DNA of 64,000 bases from Buchnera aphidicola (Aphis craccivora) (GCF_005082145.1 NZ_CP034897.1:1-64000); one strand, 5' to 3'. Positions 15,030 through 27,228 are shown, counted from the stretch's first letter. Numbers and translations: made by a program. Notes: generated by a model not told the origin, from the letters alone.

Positions 15030-16625
15030 ATGGAAGTACAGCGTAATTTTTTTATTTTTGCCTTTTTGTTTATTTCTTTTTTACTTTGGCAAGAATGGCA
15101 AAATCAATCATTTTCAAATGTTTATAAAAATGAAAAAAGTAGTATTAGTTCAGAATCCGAAAAGAAAAATTATCAAAATCAAATTGTTATTAAAAATGAT
15201 GTAATTCGTTTAGTTGTAAATATGTATGGAGGGGATATAGAAGAAGCTAGTTTATTAGCTTATAAAGATAAATTAAATTCTTCTAAGCCACTAAAGTTAT
15301 TAGAAACAGCGCCAGATTTTATTTATCAAGCACAAAGTGGGTTAATTGGAAAAGATGGTCCGGATAATTCAGAAAATTATAGTAGACCGCTTTATCATGC
15401 ACCGAATAATTTTTTTGAATTAGAAAATAATAAAAAAGAATTACGTGTTCCAATAAGTTTTACTAAAAATAATAATATTATTTATACTAAAACTTTTATT
15501 CTTAAACCAGGTAAATATGATGTAAAAATAGAATATAATATAAATAATCTTAGCAATAATAATTTACAACTTGGTATGTTTGGTCAGTTAAAACAAACTA
15601 TTAAACTTCCTAAAAAACGTGATGTTTATAGCGGCAATTTTGCTTTACAGACATTCCGAGGAGCTGCATATTCAAGCACTGATACAAAATATGAAAAATA
15701 TAAATTTGACAACATTTCTAAAAATCAACAATTACATATTTTTACTGAAAGTGGTTGGGTTGCAATGTTACAACAATATTTTTCTGTAGCTTGGATACCT
15801 GAAAAAGATATAAATTTTAATACTATTTACACATCTTATATAAATAATAATATTGCCACTATTGGATATAAATCTTCTTTTTTTAATGTTCCTGCAAATT
15901 CTCAGCATGTTATAAAATCAACATTATGGATAGGACCAGCGATACAAAAAGATATGGCATTAGTTGCTCCAAATTTAGATTTAACAGTAGATTATGGATG
16001 GCTTTGGTTTTTGTCTCAACCATTATTTAAATTATTAAGTATTTTATATAATATTGTAGGAAATTGGGGTTTTTCTATTATTTTAATTACATTTATTATG
16101 AAAGCTATAACTTATCCTTTAACAAAAGCACAATATATTTCTATGGCTAAGATGCGAAAATTGCAACCTAAAATTAATGAAATAAAGAAAAATTTTGGGC
16201 ATAATAAACAACGCATGAGTCAAGAAATGATGAATTTGTATAAGAAAGAAAAGATAAATCCATTAGGCGGTTGTTTGCCTGTTTTTATACAAATGCCTAT
16301 TTTTTTAGCACTTTATTATATGTTAATTGGATCTGTTGAATTGCGCCATGCTCCTTTTTTACTATGGATTAAAGATTTATCTGATCAAGATCCTTATTAT
16401 GTATTACCTATTATTATGGGTATTACAATGTTTTTTATTCAAAGAACATCATCTAGTAATATTTCTGATCCATTACAACAAAAAATCATGAATTTTATGC
16501 CTGTTATTTTTACAGTGTTTTTTTTATGGTTTCCTTCAGGATTAGTTTTATATTATATAGTTAGTAATTTAGTTACTATTATACAACAAAAATTTATTTT
16601 ATTTAATTTTAAAAAGAAAACATGA
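15030..16625 (+). CDS. yidC: Membrane protein insertase YidC
   Basis: Inner-membrane insertase, acting alone or with SecYEG. An N-terminal signal-anchor (QRNFFIFAFLFISFLLW) is followed by the large periplasmic beta-domain (about 40-340) and then the five-helix insertase core including KAITYPLTKAQYISMAKM and GGCLPVFIQMPIFLALYYM. Length 531 aa versus 548. One insertase substrate class, the Fo subunits a and c, is encoded in this same window. Confidence 0.97.
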   Translation: MEVQRNFFIFAFLFISFLLWQEWQNQSFSNVYKNEKSSISSESEKKNYQNQIVIKNDVIRLVVNMYGGDIEEASLLAYKDKLNSSKPLKLLETAPDFIYQAQSGLIGKDGPDNSENYSRPLYHAPNNFFELENNKKELRVPISFTKNNNIIYTKTFILKPGKYDVKIEYNINNLSNNNLQLGMFGQLKQTIKLPKKRDVYSGNFALQTFRGAAYSSTDTKYEKYKFDNISKNQQLHIFTESGWVAMLQQYFSVAWIPEKDINFNTIYTSYINNNIATIGYKSSFFNVPANSQHVIKSTLWIGPAIQKDMALVAPNLDLTVDYGWLWFLSQPLFKLLSILYNIVGNWGFSIILITFIMKAITYPLTKAQYISMAKMRKLQPKINEIKKNFGHNKQRMSQEMMNLYKKEKINPLGGCLPVFIQMPIFLALYYMLIGSVELRHAPFLLWIKDLSDQDPYYVLPIIMGITMFFIQRTSSSNISDPLQQKIMNFMPVIFTVFFLWFPSGLVLYYIVSNLVTIIQQKFILFNFKKKT

Positions 16626-16678
16626 AAATAAAAATTTCTATTTTAATTTAAAAATAATTTTAGATAAGAAAGTACTTT

Positions 16679-18046
16679 ATGATACAAAATGATACTATTG
16701 TTGCTCAAGTTACTCATCCAGGAAAAAGTTCCGTTGGAATATTACGAATTTCTGGAGTTAACGCAAAAACAGTTGCTATAGAGGTTTTAGGTGCAATACC
16801 TAAACCAAGATTTGCTACTTATGCAAAATTTTTTAATAAAAATAAAAAAGTTTTAGATCACGGTATATCTTTATGGTTTCCTTCGCCTTTTTCATTTACA
16901 GGTGAAGATACATTAGAGTTACAAGGTCATGGTAATCCACTTATAATAGATTTGTTAATTAGAAGAATTTTATCTATTAAAAATATAAGATTAGCTAAAC
17001 CAGGTGAATTTTGTGAGCGTGCTTTTTTAAATGGTAAAATTGATTTAGTTCAAGCAGAAGCAATAGATGATTTAATTAACTCTGAAACTGAATCTATGGC
17101 AAAAGCTTCATTAAATTCTTTAGAAGGAAACTTTTCATATTTTATACAGGATCTAGTAGAAATACTTACACAATTTCGTGTTGAGATTGAATCCAGTATT
17201 GATTTTACAGAAGAAGAAATTAATTTTAATTTCGATGATATTGTGTACAGTAATTTTCGAAAATTAGACGATAAATTTTTAAAAATCAAAAAAATTATTA
17301 CAGACAAAAGCATTATAAGAGAAACGAAAAAAATTATAATTGTTGGCCCTCCTAATGCTGGAAAGTCTAGTTTATTAAATATCCTATCTTCGAGTAATCG
17401 AGCTATTGTTACAAACATTCCTGGAACAACACGTGATCTTCTTTATGAATATGTTAACATTAATGGTTTTCTATGTGAAATTATTGATACTGCAGGTTTT
17501 CATAATACAAAAGATGAAGTTGAAAAAATTGGTATTATTCGAGCTTGGAATACTCTTAAAAAATGTGAGCATGTTTTGTTTGTAATAGATAAAACAATTA
17601 ACTTTGAAGATCAAAAAAGAATATCAAATGATTTTATTAAAAAAATTAATTCTTATGATAATTCTATACGAATAACTTTTGTTTTAAATAAAAATGATTT
17701 ATTACAAGATGATTTTGGTATTAAAAAAATAGGAGATTTTTATTTTATTAGTATTTCTGCCCTTACAGGACAAGGCATAAATACATTAAAAAAACATCTC
17801 ATAAAAACAGAAAAAAATAAAGAAAAAGAAGGTTTATTTGCTGCTAGAAGACGTCATGTACATCAAATTGATTTATCTTATTTTGAATTTTTAAAAGCAA
17901 AAAAAGATTGGTTAAAATACAATAATATTGAATTTTTAGCCGAATCGCTTAGTTTAATGAATAAATTAATAGGAGAAATAACAGGTTCTTTTAGTTCAAA
18001 TGATCTATTAAATCGTATTTTTTCTACTTTTTGTATAGGAAAATAG
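16679..18046 (+). CDS. mnmE: tRNA modification GTPase MnmE (TrmE)
   Basis: GTPase partner of MnmG in U34 modification. N-terminal formyl-THF-binding domain, helical domain and inserted G domain with G1 GPPNAGKSS (about 223), the GTTRD switch, DTAG, and NKND. The C-terminal CIGK motif, with the cysteine needed for modification, is intact (FSTFCIGK). Length 455 aa versus 454. It is followed by convergent tRNA-Phe rather than tnaA as in E. coli. Confidence 0.98.
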   Translation: MIQNDTIVAQVTHPGKSSVGILRISGVNAKTVAIEVLGAIPKPRFATYAKFFNKNKKVLDHGISLWFPSPFSFTGEDTLELQGHGNPLIIDLLIRRILSIKNIRLAKPGEFCERAFLNGKIDLVQAEAIDDLINSETESMAKASLNSLEGNFSYFIQDLVEILTQFRVEIESSIDFTEEEINFNFDDIVYSNFRKLDDKFLKIKKIITDKSIIRETKKIIIVGPPNAGKSSLLNILSSSNRAIVTNIPGTTRDLLYEYVNINGFLCEIIDTAGFHNTKDEVEKIGIIRAWNTLKKCEHVLFVIDKTINFEDQKRISNDFIKKINSYDNSIRITFVLNKNDLLQDDFGIKKIGDFYFISISALTGQGINTLKKHLIKTEKNKEKEGLFAARRRHVHQIDLSYFEFLKAKKDWLKYNNIEFLAESLSLMNKLIGEITGSFSSNDLLNRIFSTFCIGK

Positions 18047-18055
18047 CTTAATTTA

Positions 18056-18128
18056 TGCCCGGAGGCGGAATTGAACCACCGACACGGGGATTTTCAGTCC
18101 CCTGCTCTACCAACTGAGCTATCCGGGC
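18056..18128 (-). tRNA. tRNA-Phe (GAA)
   Basis: The minus strand folds as a 73-nt cloverleaf: acceptor GCCCGGA/TCCGGGC, the D-arm, anticodon arm GGGGA-CTGAAAA-TCCCC with anticodon GAA, and a TTCAATT T-loop. The discriminator A is followed by TAAAT, so the 3' CCA is not encoded and must be added by the CCA-adding enzyme. Confidence 0.97.
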
Positions 18129-18137
18129 ATTTTTTAC

Positions 18138-18167
18138 ATTAAATCATCAAATATAAAACTTTGTCAA
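18138..18167 (-). promoter_or_regulatory. Putative sigma-70 promoter of tRNA-Phe
   Basis: On the minus strand a perfect -35 TTGACA (18162-18167) is separated by 18 bp from TTTAAT (18138-18143, five of six positions of the -10 consensus). Transcription would begin only a few nucleotides before the mature tRNA 5' end, so this is plausible but tight. Confidence 0.45.
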
Positions 18168-18243
18168 TACTTTTTTACAGTAAATTAATTTGAGTTTTAC
18201 GTTAATAATTTATTTAATAAAAAATAATTAAAAATAATTTTTA

Positions 18244-18274
18244 CCCTTGAAAGTTTTAATAAAGATCCCTATAT
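18244..18274 (+). promoter_or_regulatory. Sigma-32 heat-shock promoter of groSL
   Basis: CCCTTGAAA (18244-18252), a 14-bp spacer, then CCCTATAT (18267-18274) closely matches the sigma-32 consensus CTTGAA / CCCCATNT. It lies about 90 nt before the groS start. rpoH, encoding sigma-32, is in the same window. Confidence 0.85.
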
Positions 18275-18360
18275 TTAATGTTAAAGATAAAATATTAAAT
18301 TTGCATAAATAAAAAATATAAAATAACATTAAACAGGATTATTCACAGGAGTATTATCAT

Positions 18361-18651
18361 ATGAAAATTCGTCCATTGCATGATCGTGTACTTGTAAAAC
18401 GTCAAGAAGCGGAATCAAAATCTGCTGGCGGTATTGTTCTTACAGGTTCTGCTGCTGGAAAATCAAATCGAGGCACAGTTACAGCAGTTGGTAATGGTCG
18501 TGTTCTAGATAATGGAGATATTAAACCATTAGATGTCAAAGTTGGAGATATTGTAATTTTTAATGAAGGTTATGGTGCGAAAACAGAAAAGATTGATAAT
18601 GAAGAATTATTAATTTTAACTGAAAGTGACATTTTAGCAATTGTTGAATAG
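18361..18651 (+). CDS. groS: Co-chaperonin GroES
   Basis: Seven-fold ring lid of the GroEL chamber. The 96 aa show the N-terminal [14 protein letters not shown] and the mobile loop [14 protein letters not shown] (near 20-33) that docks on GroEL. The Shine-Dalgarno ACAGGAG precedes the ATG. It is the first gene of the groSL operon, behind a sigma-32 promoter. Chaperonin is very abundant in aphid symbionts by established knowledge. Confidence 0.98.
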   Translation: MKIRPLHDRVLVKRQEAESKSAGGIVLTGSAAGKSNRGTVTAVGNGRVLDNGDIKPLDVKVGDIVIFNEGYGAKTEKIDNEELLILTESDILAIVE

Positions 18652-18689
18652 TAAACTATGCTATATATCCATAAAAAAAATATATTTAA

Positions 18690-20348
<1,659 letters not shown>

Positions 20349-20390
20349 AAATTTTTTAGTTAATCACATTATTCAAATTAATTTAAAGAT

Positions 20391-20432
20391 TTCTTTCCTC
20401 AGATGTATTTTTCTGAGGAAAGAATTTATTTT
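20391..20432 (+). terminator. Terminator of groSL
   Basis: A perfect 13-bp stem (TTCTTTCCTCAGA at 20391-20403 with TCTGAGGAAAGAA at 20412-20424), an 8-nt loop, then TTTATTTTT. It lies 43 nt after the groL stop. Confidence 0.9.
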
Positions 20433-20593
20433 TGATAAAAAAAATTTTGATTTTAAATTTTAACATATTAGTAAATTTTAAAACCAAAAATTTATGAAAT
20501 AGTTTGTTTAAACTTTTTTAAGTATTTAATATTATATAAAATTTTCTTTTTAACTAAAAATTAAACATTTAATATTTTTTTATAGAGGAATTT

Positions 20594-21160
20594 ATGAGGG
20601 TATATCAAAGTAATCACTTTCGTATTGGTCATAAAATTATTTTTGAAAAAGAACCTTGTTTAATAGAAGCTAGTGAGTTTGTTAAACCTGGAAAAGGCCA
20701 AGCTTTTGTTCGTGTTAAATTAAGAAAGTTATTAACAAATCAACTAATAGAAAAAACGTTTAAATCAACTACTTCATTAGAAATAGCAGATATTTTAGAA
20801 TATAAATTATCTTATTTATACAATGATGGTAATTTTTGGTATTTTATTAATAATAATACTTTTGAAGATTTTTCAGTAGAAAAAAAAATTATTGGTTCAA
20901 ATAAAAAATGGCTATCAGAACAAGACACATGTTTTGTTATGTTTTGGAATAATAAAGCAATTTCTGTTACACCTAATATTTTTGTAGAATTAACAGTAAT
21001 AGATACAGAATTAACTTTAAAAGGTGATACAGTCAATACTGGAACTAAATTAGCAAAATTAAATACTGGAGCAATTGTAAAAGTTCCACTATTTATACAA
21101 GTTGGATCTTTAATTAAAGTAGATACACGATCCGGTGAGTATGTAGCTAGAATTAAATAA
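20594..21160 (+). CDS. efp: Elongation factor P
   Basis: Translation factor that rescues ribosomes stalled at polyproline. Three-domain, tRNA-mimicking protein of 188 aa. Lys34 in KPGKGQAF, the site that E. coli beta-lysylates, is conserved. The C-terminal signature [20 protein letters not shown] is intact. Whether the modifying enzymes are present cannot be judged from this window. It is convergent with dnaC, only 10 nt apart, with no obvious terminator. Confidence 0.97.
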   Translation: MRVYQSNHFRIGHKIIFEKEPCLIEASEFVKPGKGQAFVRVKLRKLLTNQLIEKTFKSTTSLEIADILEYKLSYLYNDGNFWYFINNNTFEDFSVEKKIIGSNKKWLSEQDTCFVMFWNNKAISVTPNIFVELTVIDTELTLKGDTVNTGTKLAKLNTGAIVKVPLFIQVGSLIKVDTRSGEYVARIK

Positions 21161-21170
21161 AATATAATGA

Positions 21171-21911
21171 TTAGTATTCATCACCTTTTACATATTGTCT
21201 ATAACTTTCCCATTCAAAAGTTAACCACAAACTATTCCCTAATCGCATTCTATCAATCACTCTTTCTCCTAATAAATTTTTCATACCTTTATGATCTAAG
21301 TTAGATAACATTCCGGTAGATCGTTTTGATGATGATCTTCTATCAACTATTTGATTAATAATGACTTTTTCATATCTAGATTCAGTTTGCATTCCAATTT
21401 CATCAATCATTAATAAATCAACAGTGCTAAGATTGTGTAACAAATTTTCTTCAGTAATATTACTAGCACCGCTAAACGTGCCTTTCATGTTAGACATTAA
21501 GTCTGCTACTGTTACAATTAAAATACTTTTTCCATGTAAAATCAAGTAGTTTCCTATAGCTGATGCTAAATGATTTTTACCAGTACCAGGTCTTCCTGAA
21601 AAAATAAAACTTGCGATATTTTCGTTAAATTCTTCAGCATAACGTTTTGCTGCTTTCAATACTTTTCTTTGTCCTTCATGTTCAATTTTATAATTCTCAA
21701 AAGAACAATTCATATATAGTTCACGAATTCCAGATCTTCCTAAAACTCTTTGCATTTTCATTGCTTTATTTTCACGTAATATTGATTCAGAAGATATTCT
21801 TCCTTGTTCCTGATTCCAAGCTAATAAATCTTGATCATTTTCAAATTTAGGTTTTATATTATTAGGCATAATTCTTTGAAGACGTTTAAAAAAATCGGCA
21901 TGAAATATCAT
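21171..21911 (-). CDS. dnaC: DNA replication protein DnaC, helicase loader
   Basis: AAA+ loader of the DnaB helicase. Walker A RPGTGKNHLA (about 107-116), Walker B LLMIDEIG and NQIVDRRSSSKR are conserved, and the N-terminal DnaB-binding part (LLAWNQEQG) is kept. 246 aa versus 245. The ATG overlaps the dnaT stop by one base (TAATG), implying coupled translation. In E. coli dnaTC lies elsewhere; here it sits between efp and rsmD. Confidence 0.96.
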   Translation of the reverse strand: MIFHADFFKRLQRIMPNNIKPKFENDQDLLAWNQEQGRISSESILRENKAMKMQRVLGRSGIRELYMNCSFENYKIEHEGQRKVLKAAKRYAEEFNENIASFIFSGRPGTGKNHLASAIGNYLILHGKSILIVTVADLMSNMKGTFSGASNITEENLLHNLSTVDLLMIDEIGMQTESRYEKVIINQIVDRRSSSKRSTGMLSNLDHKGMKNLLGERVIDRMRLGNSLWLTFEWESYRQYVKGDEY

Positions 21912-22405
21912 TATTTACCTCTAAATCCATCGGGTATTTTTTGATCAGGAATAGGTATATAAGTAATATCTTTTTGTTTTTTAAGTAAGTTAAAAGAGCG
22001 AACTCTTTGTAAATTTCTTGCTAGTTTTTGCTCCCATTGTATATGATAAAAAAGACAACCTTCAGCTTCCCAATAGGAAATAAAAGAAGTCAGTTCGTGC
22101 TTAGATACTTCTTTTTCTAATATTATTCCCCATAATGCTGCTTTTCTAATGAAATCTTTATCAGGAGTCCATTTAGGATGCATAGAAAATTTTTGTTTTA
22201 TTTTTTCTTCTTGTTTTTTATCTTCATTTTCAAAATTGTATTCAAGATCAAATATTTTTTTTAATACTGATGGAGTTATAACATAGAATAAAACTTTTTT
22301 ATTTTTTGATATAGATAAAGTTCCATTTTTTGTTGTTTTTACAATTTGTAAGGGATTTTTACAAAACAAATCTAGATTTACATTCTTGGAGACTAAAATT
22401 TTCAT
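21911..22405 (-). CDS. dnaT: Primosomal protein DnaT
   Basis: Component of the restart primosome that helps load DnaB-DnaC. The first ~80 residues are poorly conserved; the C-terminal half is clear: KWTPDKDFIRKAALWGI, LTSFISYWEAEGCLFYHIQW and QKLARNLQ, ending PDQKIPDGFRGK. 164 aa versus 179. Assignment rests on this C-terminal domain plus coupling to dnaC. The N-terminal part is low-complexity and may be drifting. Confidence 0.92.
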   Translation of the reverse strand: MKILVSKNVNLDLFCKNPLQIVKTTKNGTLSISKNKKVLFYVITPSVLKKIFDLEYNFENEDKKQEEKIKQKFSMHPKWTPDKDFIRKAALWGIILEKEVSKHELTSFISYWEAEGCLFYHIQWEQKLARNLQRVRSFNLLKKQKDITYIPIPDQKIPDGFRGK

Positions 22406-22444
22406 AAAAATTTTATCCTATTAAACTTATTAATATTTTTAATT

Positions 22445-23026
22445 TTATATTTCTTTTGTTTTAAAAATATAAAGATAGCATGCAATATGATTAGTTATTT
22501 TTTTTTTATATAAATTGAAATTATGTGGTATTATCAAAGTTTGATTTTTTTTTGTTTCTATATAAATTATTGATTCGTTTTTTATCCATTTTTTTTTCTC
22601 TAATAGCATAATAGTTTTTTCTATTAATTCTTCATTATATGGAGGATCTAAAAATATTATATCATATGGTTTTTGAGGTTTTTTTAACCAATTTAAAGCA
22701 TTTGTATGTATAATTTCTAGATTAGATATATTTAATTTTTGTGTATTTTTTATTAATGAGATCACATTTTTTTTTTCTATTTCTAAAAACGTAACAAATG
22801 TAGCATATCGAGATATAGCTTCTATTCCTAATGCTCCACTACCTGAAAAACAATCTAGACAACGAGAATTCTGAATATATTTAGAAAGCCAATTAAAAAG
22901 TGTTTCTCTTATTCGATTAGTTGTTGGACGTATGTTTAAATTATTTTTAAAAGATAATTTTCTTCCTTTTAACTTACCGGAAATAATATAAACTTTTCCC
23001 TTCTTTTTTAAAAAAGAATTACACAT
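22445..23026 (-). CDS. rsmD: 16S rRNA (guanine966-N2)-methyltransferase RsmD
   Basis: SAM-dependent methyltransferase acting on G966 of 16S rRNA. RPTTNRIRETLFNWL and the SAM-binding DCFSGSGALGIEAISRYA are near-identical to E. coli, and the catalytic DPPY motif appears as FLDPPYNEEL. 193 aa versus 198. It is divergent from ftsY, as in E. coli. Confidence 0.95.
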   Translation of the reverse strand: MCNSFLKKKGKVYIISGKLKGRKLSFKNNLNIRPTTNRIRETLFNWLSKYIQNSRCLDCFSGSGALGIEAISRYATFVTFLEIEKKNVISLIKNTQKLNISNLEIIHTNALNWLKKPQKPYDIIFLDPPYNEELIEKTIMLLEKKKWIKNESIIYIETKKNQTLIIPHNFNLYKKKITNHIACYLYIFKTKEI

Positions 23027-23155
23027 TTTATTAGATTATCTATGTTAGTGATATAATTTATTTTATTATTAAATATAATTTAAATAAATATTTAATTTTG
23101 AATTTTTTTAACATAAAGTAAACAATTTTTACTTTTTCATTAAGGAACTATTTAA

Positions 23156-24220
23156 ATGAATGATAATAAAAAAAATAATTTATTCTCTTGGATTAATTCA
23201 AAAATAATTAAAAAAAATAAAATTGATTTAAATAAACATCAAATAGAAGATAAAATAAATACTAAGGATTTTAAAAAATTAGATAGTAAAAAAGATGTAA
23301 AAATGAATTTTTTTTTTAAATTAAAAGAAAGTTTAAAAAAAACTAAAAAATTTTTTGATAATGGAATTAATCGTATTTTTTCTTTAAAGCATATAGATGA
23401 AGCTTTGTTTGAAAAATTAGAAGAGACTATGATTTTATCTGATATTGGCGTTAATACTACTGATAAAATTATTCAAGGATTAATTAATGATGCTGATCGT
23501 AAAGCATTAAAAAATCCAAAAGAAGTCTATTTTCTTTTAAAAAAAAGAATGCATTTAATTTTAAAAAAAGTAGAAAAACCTCTTTTAATCTCAAATGAAA
23601 TTCCATTTGTTATTTTAGTAGTTGGAGTAAATGGGACAGGAAAAACTACAACAGCTTTAAAATTAGCGAAAAAGTATAAATTAGATGGAAAATCTGTCAT
23701 GTTAGCAGCTGCAGATACATTTCGCGCTGCAGCAATAGAACAATTACAAATCTTAGGAGAAAGATATGATATTCCAGTTATAGCTCAAGTTTCAGGGGCG
23801 GATCCAGCCGCAGTAGCATTTGATGCCTTAAAATCTGCTATTTCAAAAAAAATAGATGTTTTAATAGTTGATACAGCAGGAAGGTTACACAATAAACAAC
23901 ATTTATTAGAAGAATTAAAAAAAATAACTAGAGTTATTAAAAAACTAAATACATCTGCTCCACATGAAATAATATTAGTAATTGATGCTTGTAATGGACA
24001 AAATACAATAAAACAAACTGAAATGTTTCATAAATCACTTAATTTAACTGGATTAATTATTACGAAATTAGATGGAACTGCAAAAGGAGGAGTAATTTTT
24101 GCGTTATCAGATCAATTTTCTATTCCGATTCGTTATGTTGGAACTGGTGAAAAATCAACTGATTTAATTACTTTTAATAGTAGTGATTTTATTAATTCTA
24201 TTTTTCATCATATAAAATAA
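23156..24220 (+). CDS. ftsY: Signal recognition particle receptor FtsY
   Basis: GTPase receptor that targets SRP-bound ribosomes to the membrane. The NG domain is complete: G1 GVNGTGKTTT (about 158), DTFRAAA, DTAGR, TKLDGTAKGG. At 354 aa it is much shorter than E. coli (497): the acidic N-terminal A domain is reduced to about 75 residues and is lysine/asparagine-rich rather than acidic. A run of 10 T's (23308-23317) lies in this N-terminal part without breaking the frame. ftsE and ftsX, which follow in E. coli, are missing. Confidence 0.96.
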   Translation: MNDNKKNNLFSWINSKIIKKNKIDLNKHQIEDKINTKDFKKLDSKKDVKMNFFFKLKESLKKTKKFFDNGINRIFSLKHIDEALFEKLEETMILSDIGVNTTDKIIQGLINDADRKALKNPKEVYFLLKKRMHLILKKVEKPLLISNEIPFVILVVGVNGTGKTTTALKLAKKYKLDGKSVMLAAADTFRAAAIEQLQILGERYDIPVIAQVSGADPAAVAFDALKSAISKKIDVLIVDTAGRLHNKQHLLEELKKITRVIKKLNTSAPHEIILVIDACNGQNTIKQTEMFHKSLNLTGLIITKLDGTAKGGVIFALSDQFSIPIRYVGTGEKSTDLITFNSSDFINSIFHHIK

Positions 24221-24296
24221 TTTTTTGTAAATTTTACAGTATAAATAATTTATGCTATTAATTTTTAACTTAATATTAATATATTTATATAAATTT

Positions 24297-24325
24297 TTGA
24301 TTTTCAATTTTAACTAAAGTATGAT
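24297..24325 (+). promoter_or_regulatory. Putative sigma-70 promoter of rpoH
   Basis: TTGATT (24297-24302), a 17-bp spacer, then TATGAT (24320-24325), about 55 nt before the rpoH ATG. Both hexamers match the consensus at four or five of six positions. In such AT-rich DNA chance matches are common, so this is moderate evidence. Confidence 0.5.
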
Positions 24326-24382
24326 GAAAAATCCCACATACTTATAATTGATTTAATATATTTCGTTTATGCGGGAATCAAT

Positions 24383-25240
24383 ATGACTAATAAAGTACAG
24401 ATATTGTCTGTAACATCATTAGGTAATTTAGATGCTTATATTAGAATAGCTAATTTATGGCCTATGTTATCTATTGAAGAAGAAAAATTATTAACTCAAC
24501 GTTTACGTTATAATAGTGATTTAGATGCTGCTAAAACTTTAATTCTTTCTCATCTTCGATTTGTTATTCATATTTCACGTAATTATTCAGGATATGGTTT
24601 ACTTCAAGCCGATTTAATACAAGAAGGAAATATAGGTTTAATGAAAGCAGTTCGAAGATTTAATCCGGAAATTGGAGTTCGTTTAGTTTCTTTTGCAGTT
24701 CATTGGATTAAATCTGAGATACATGAATATGTACTTAGAAATTGGAGAATTGTGAAAGTAGCAACTACAAAATCCCAAAGAAAATTATTTTTTAATTTAA
24801 GAAAAAGTAAAAATAGATTAGGTTGGTTTAATAAAGAGGAAATTGAAATAGTTGCTCGAGAGTTAGGAGTAAGTACTTCTGATGTTAGAGAAATGGAATC
24901 TCGTATGTCAGCTCAGGATATAACTTTCAATTCTTTTCCAGATGAAGATTTAAAAGATGGAAAAAATAATTTAAATATGCCTTATTTACAAGATAAGACA
25001 TCTGATTTTGCTAATGGATTTGAACAAGATAATTGGGACGAACATGCTACAAATAAATTAAGCAATGCTTTATTGAGGTTAGATAAACGTAGTCGTGATA
25101 TTATTCGATCTAGATGGCTTGATGATAATAAAAAAAACACTTTACAAGCATTAGCAAATAATTATGGAATTTCCGCAGAACGTGTACGACAATTAGAAAA
25201 AAATGCTATGAAAAAATTAAAAATAGCTATAGAAAATTAA
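24383..25240 (+). CDS. rpoH: RNA polymerase heat-shock sigma factor RpoH (sigma-32)
   Basis: Directs transcription of heat-shock genes such as groSL. Region 2 ([39 protein letters not shown]), the sigma-32-specific RpoH box [17 protein letters not shown] (near 132-148) and region 4 ([18 protein letters not shown]) are intact. 285 aa versus 284. The groSL sigma-32 promoter at 18244 is an obvious target. It follows ftsY directly because ftsEX is absent, and is closed by a hairpin before convergent glmS. Confidence 0.98.
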   Translation: MTNKVQILSVTSLGNLDAYIRIANLWPMLSIEEEKLLTQRLRYNSDLDAAKTLILSHLRFVIHISRNYSGYGLLQADLIQEGNIGLMKAVRRFNPEIGVRLVSFAVHWIKSEIHEYVLRNWRIVKVATTKSQRKLFFNLRKSKNRLGWFNKEEIEIVARELGVSTSDVREMESRMSAQDITFNSFPDEDLKDGKNNLNMPYLQDKTSDFANGFEQDNWDEHATNKLSNALLRLDKRSRDIIRSRWLDDNKKNTLQALANNYGISAERVRQLEKNAMKKLKIAIEN

Positions 25241-25278
25241 ATGAAAATATAAATATTATTAATTAGAATATGTTATAT

Positions 25279-25322
25279 AGAGTATGAGACTATTTTATAG
25301 AACTAAAAACTCATACTCTTTT
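25279..25322 (+). terminator. Terminator between rpoH and glmS
   Basis: AGAGTATGAG (25279-25288) pairs with CTCATACTCT (25310-25319) across a 21-nt loop, followed by TTTGT. It is between convergent genes and could serve rpoH primarily. Confidence 0.65.
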
Positions 25323-25348
25323 GTATAAAATAAAATAAATATCAATTT

Positions 25349-27178
25349 TTATTCTACTGTTACAGATTTTGCAAGGTTTCTTGGTTGATCTATATTTGTT
25401 CCTTTACTTAAAGCAATATAATATGCAAGTAACTGTAATGGAACTATATAAAAAATAGGTGCTATTATTTCTTCTACATATGGAACTTTTAAAAGTGTTA
25501 TATTTTTTTCTAAATTTATTTCTTCATCAGAAAAAATATAGATTAAACCACCTCTTGTACATATTTCTTGAATATTTTTTTTTGTTTTCTCTAATAATGA
25601 ATTTTTAGGAGCTGTAATGATAATAGGCATATTTTTATCAATTAGTGCAAGAGGACCATGTTTTAATTCTCCAGATGGATATGCTTCTGCATGAATATAA
25701 GAGATTTCTTTTAATTTTAATGCTCCTTCCATAGCTATAGGGTATTGATCACCTCTTCCAAGAAATAATATATTTTTTTTATTATATAATTTTTTTGCTA
25801 TATTTTGAATTTCTTTGTTTTTTTTTAAAATCTCTTCAATTCTATATGGTAAAATAGTTAAAATTTTTACAATTTTTTTTTCAATATCATTTTCTTTTTT
25901 TTTGATACTAACTATTTTCGCTACCAACATTAATAAAACAGTTAGCTGTGTAGTAAATGATTTGGTAGAAGCGACTCCAATTTCAACTCCAGCTTTAGTT
26001 AATAAATAGTTGTCCGACTCTTGAACTAAAGATGAACCTTTCATATTACATATAGTTAAATTTCCTAAATATCCTAATTTTTTAGAAATTCTTAATGCTC
26101 TCAAAGTATCTGCTGTTTCACCTGATTGAGATAAAGTAATAAAAAAACTTTTTTTTCTAACTGCTAATTTACGTGAAGAAAACTCAGAAGCTACTTCTAC
26201 ATCACATGGAATATTGGCAATTGATTCAAACCAATGTTTAGACACCATAGCAGCATGGTAAGAAGTTCCACATGCAACGATTTGAATGTGTTCTAAATGT
26301 AAAAAAATATTTATTTCTTTTAATCCTAACTCTGGAAAATAAATACTTGTATTATTTTTTAAACGGTTCTTTAAAGTATTTCGAATAGATTTTGGTTGTT
26401 CATATATTTCTTTTTCCATGTAATGTTTATATTTTCCTTTTTTTACAGATTCATATTTAACATCAGATTTAATTATCTTTCTCTTAATAATAGAATTATC
26501 TTTATTAAATATTTTAATATTTTCTCTTTTTACAATAGCAATATCTCCTTCTTTTAAATATATAAAACGTTTTGTAATATTCAACAATGCAATTTGGTCT
26601 GAAGCTATAAAATTTTCTTTTGTTCCTAGTCCAATAATTAATGGGCATCCAGAACAAACAGCTATTAATTTTGATGGATTATGACTATCCATGACTACCA
26701 TACTATAATTGCCTTGTAATTTCATTAAACTATTACGCATAACTTCTAGAAGAGATTTACCTGTTTTTTTTTGTTCCCAATGTAATAAATGCACAATAAC
26801 TTCAGTATCTGTTTCGGAATAAAATATATAACCTTGTTTTGTTAATAAAGATCTCAGTTGAAAGCTATTTTCAATAATACCATTATGAACGATAGCAATA
26901 TGAGAGGAAATATGTGGATGCGTATTTTTTTCTGATACTTTTCCATGAGTTGCCCATCGTGTATGAGCAAGACCAATTGTTCCAAATAATTTTTTCTTTT
27001 TTGTTTTTTCTATTAATTCATTTACTTTACCTACACATCTAACTCGAGAAAAATTATTATTTTTATTTATTATCGCTAATCCAGAAGAATCGTATCCTCG
27101 ATATTCTAATCGTTTAATGTTTTCAAGAAGAAAATTAATTATATTACGTTGTGTTACTGCAGCAACAATACCACACAT
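25349..27178 (-). CDS. glmS: Glutamine-fructose-6-phosphate aminotransferase (isomerising)
   Basis: Makes glucosamine-6-phosphate for cell-wall precursors. Cys2 of the glutaminase domain is present (MCGIVAAV), with HTRWATHGK and HNGIIEN. Two SIS domains follow, with [18 protein letters not shown] and [11 protein letters not shown]. The C terminus [13 protein letters not shown] is identical to E. coli, and the length of 609 aa is the same. It is downstream of glmU, 50 nt apart, the E. coli order. Confidence 0.98.
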   Translation of the reverse strand: MCGIVAAVTQRNIINFLLENIKRLEYRGYDSSGLAIINKNNNFSRVRCVGKVNELIEKTKKKKLFGTIGLAHTRWATHGKVSEKNTHPHISSHIAIVHNGIIENSFQLRSLLTKQGYIFYSETDTEVIVHLLHWEQKKTGKSLLEVMRNSLMKLQGNYSMVVMDSHNPSKLIAVCSGCPLIIGLGTKENFIASDQIALLNITKRFIYLKEGDIAIVKRENIKIFNKDNSIIKRKIIKSDVKYESVKKGKYKHYMEKEIYEQPKSIRNTLKNRLKNNTSIYFPELGLKEINIFLHLEHIQIVACGTSYHAAMVSKHWFESIANIPCDVEVASEFSSRKLAVRKKSFFITLSQSGETADTLRALRISKKLGYLGNLTICNMKGSSLVQESDNYLLTKAGVEIGVASTKSFTTQLTVLLMLVAKIVSIKKKENDIEKKIVKILTILPYRIEEILKKNKEIQNIAKKLYNKKNILFLGRGDQYPIAMEGALKLKEISYIHAEAYPSGELKHGPLALIDKNMPIIITAPKNSLLEKTKKNIQEICTRGGLIYIFSDEEINLEKNITLLKVPYVEEIIAPIFYIVPLQLLAYYIALSKGTNIDQPRNLAKSVTVE

Positions 27179-27228
27179 ATAGATCTACCCTTGTTTTATT
27201 ATAAAATAATTTTTAGTAATTTATACTA

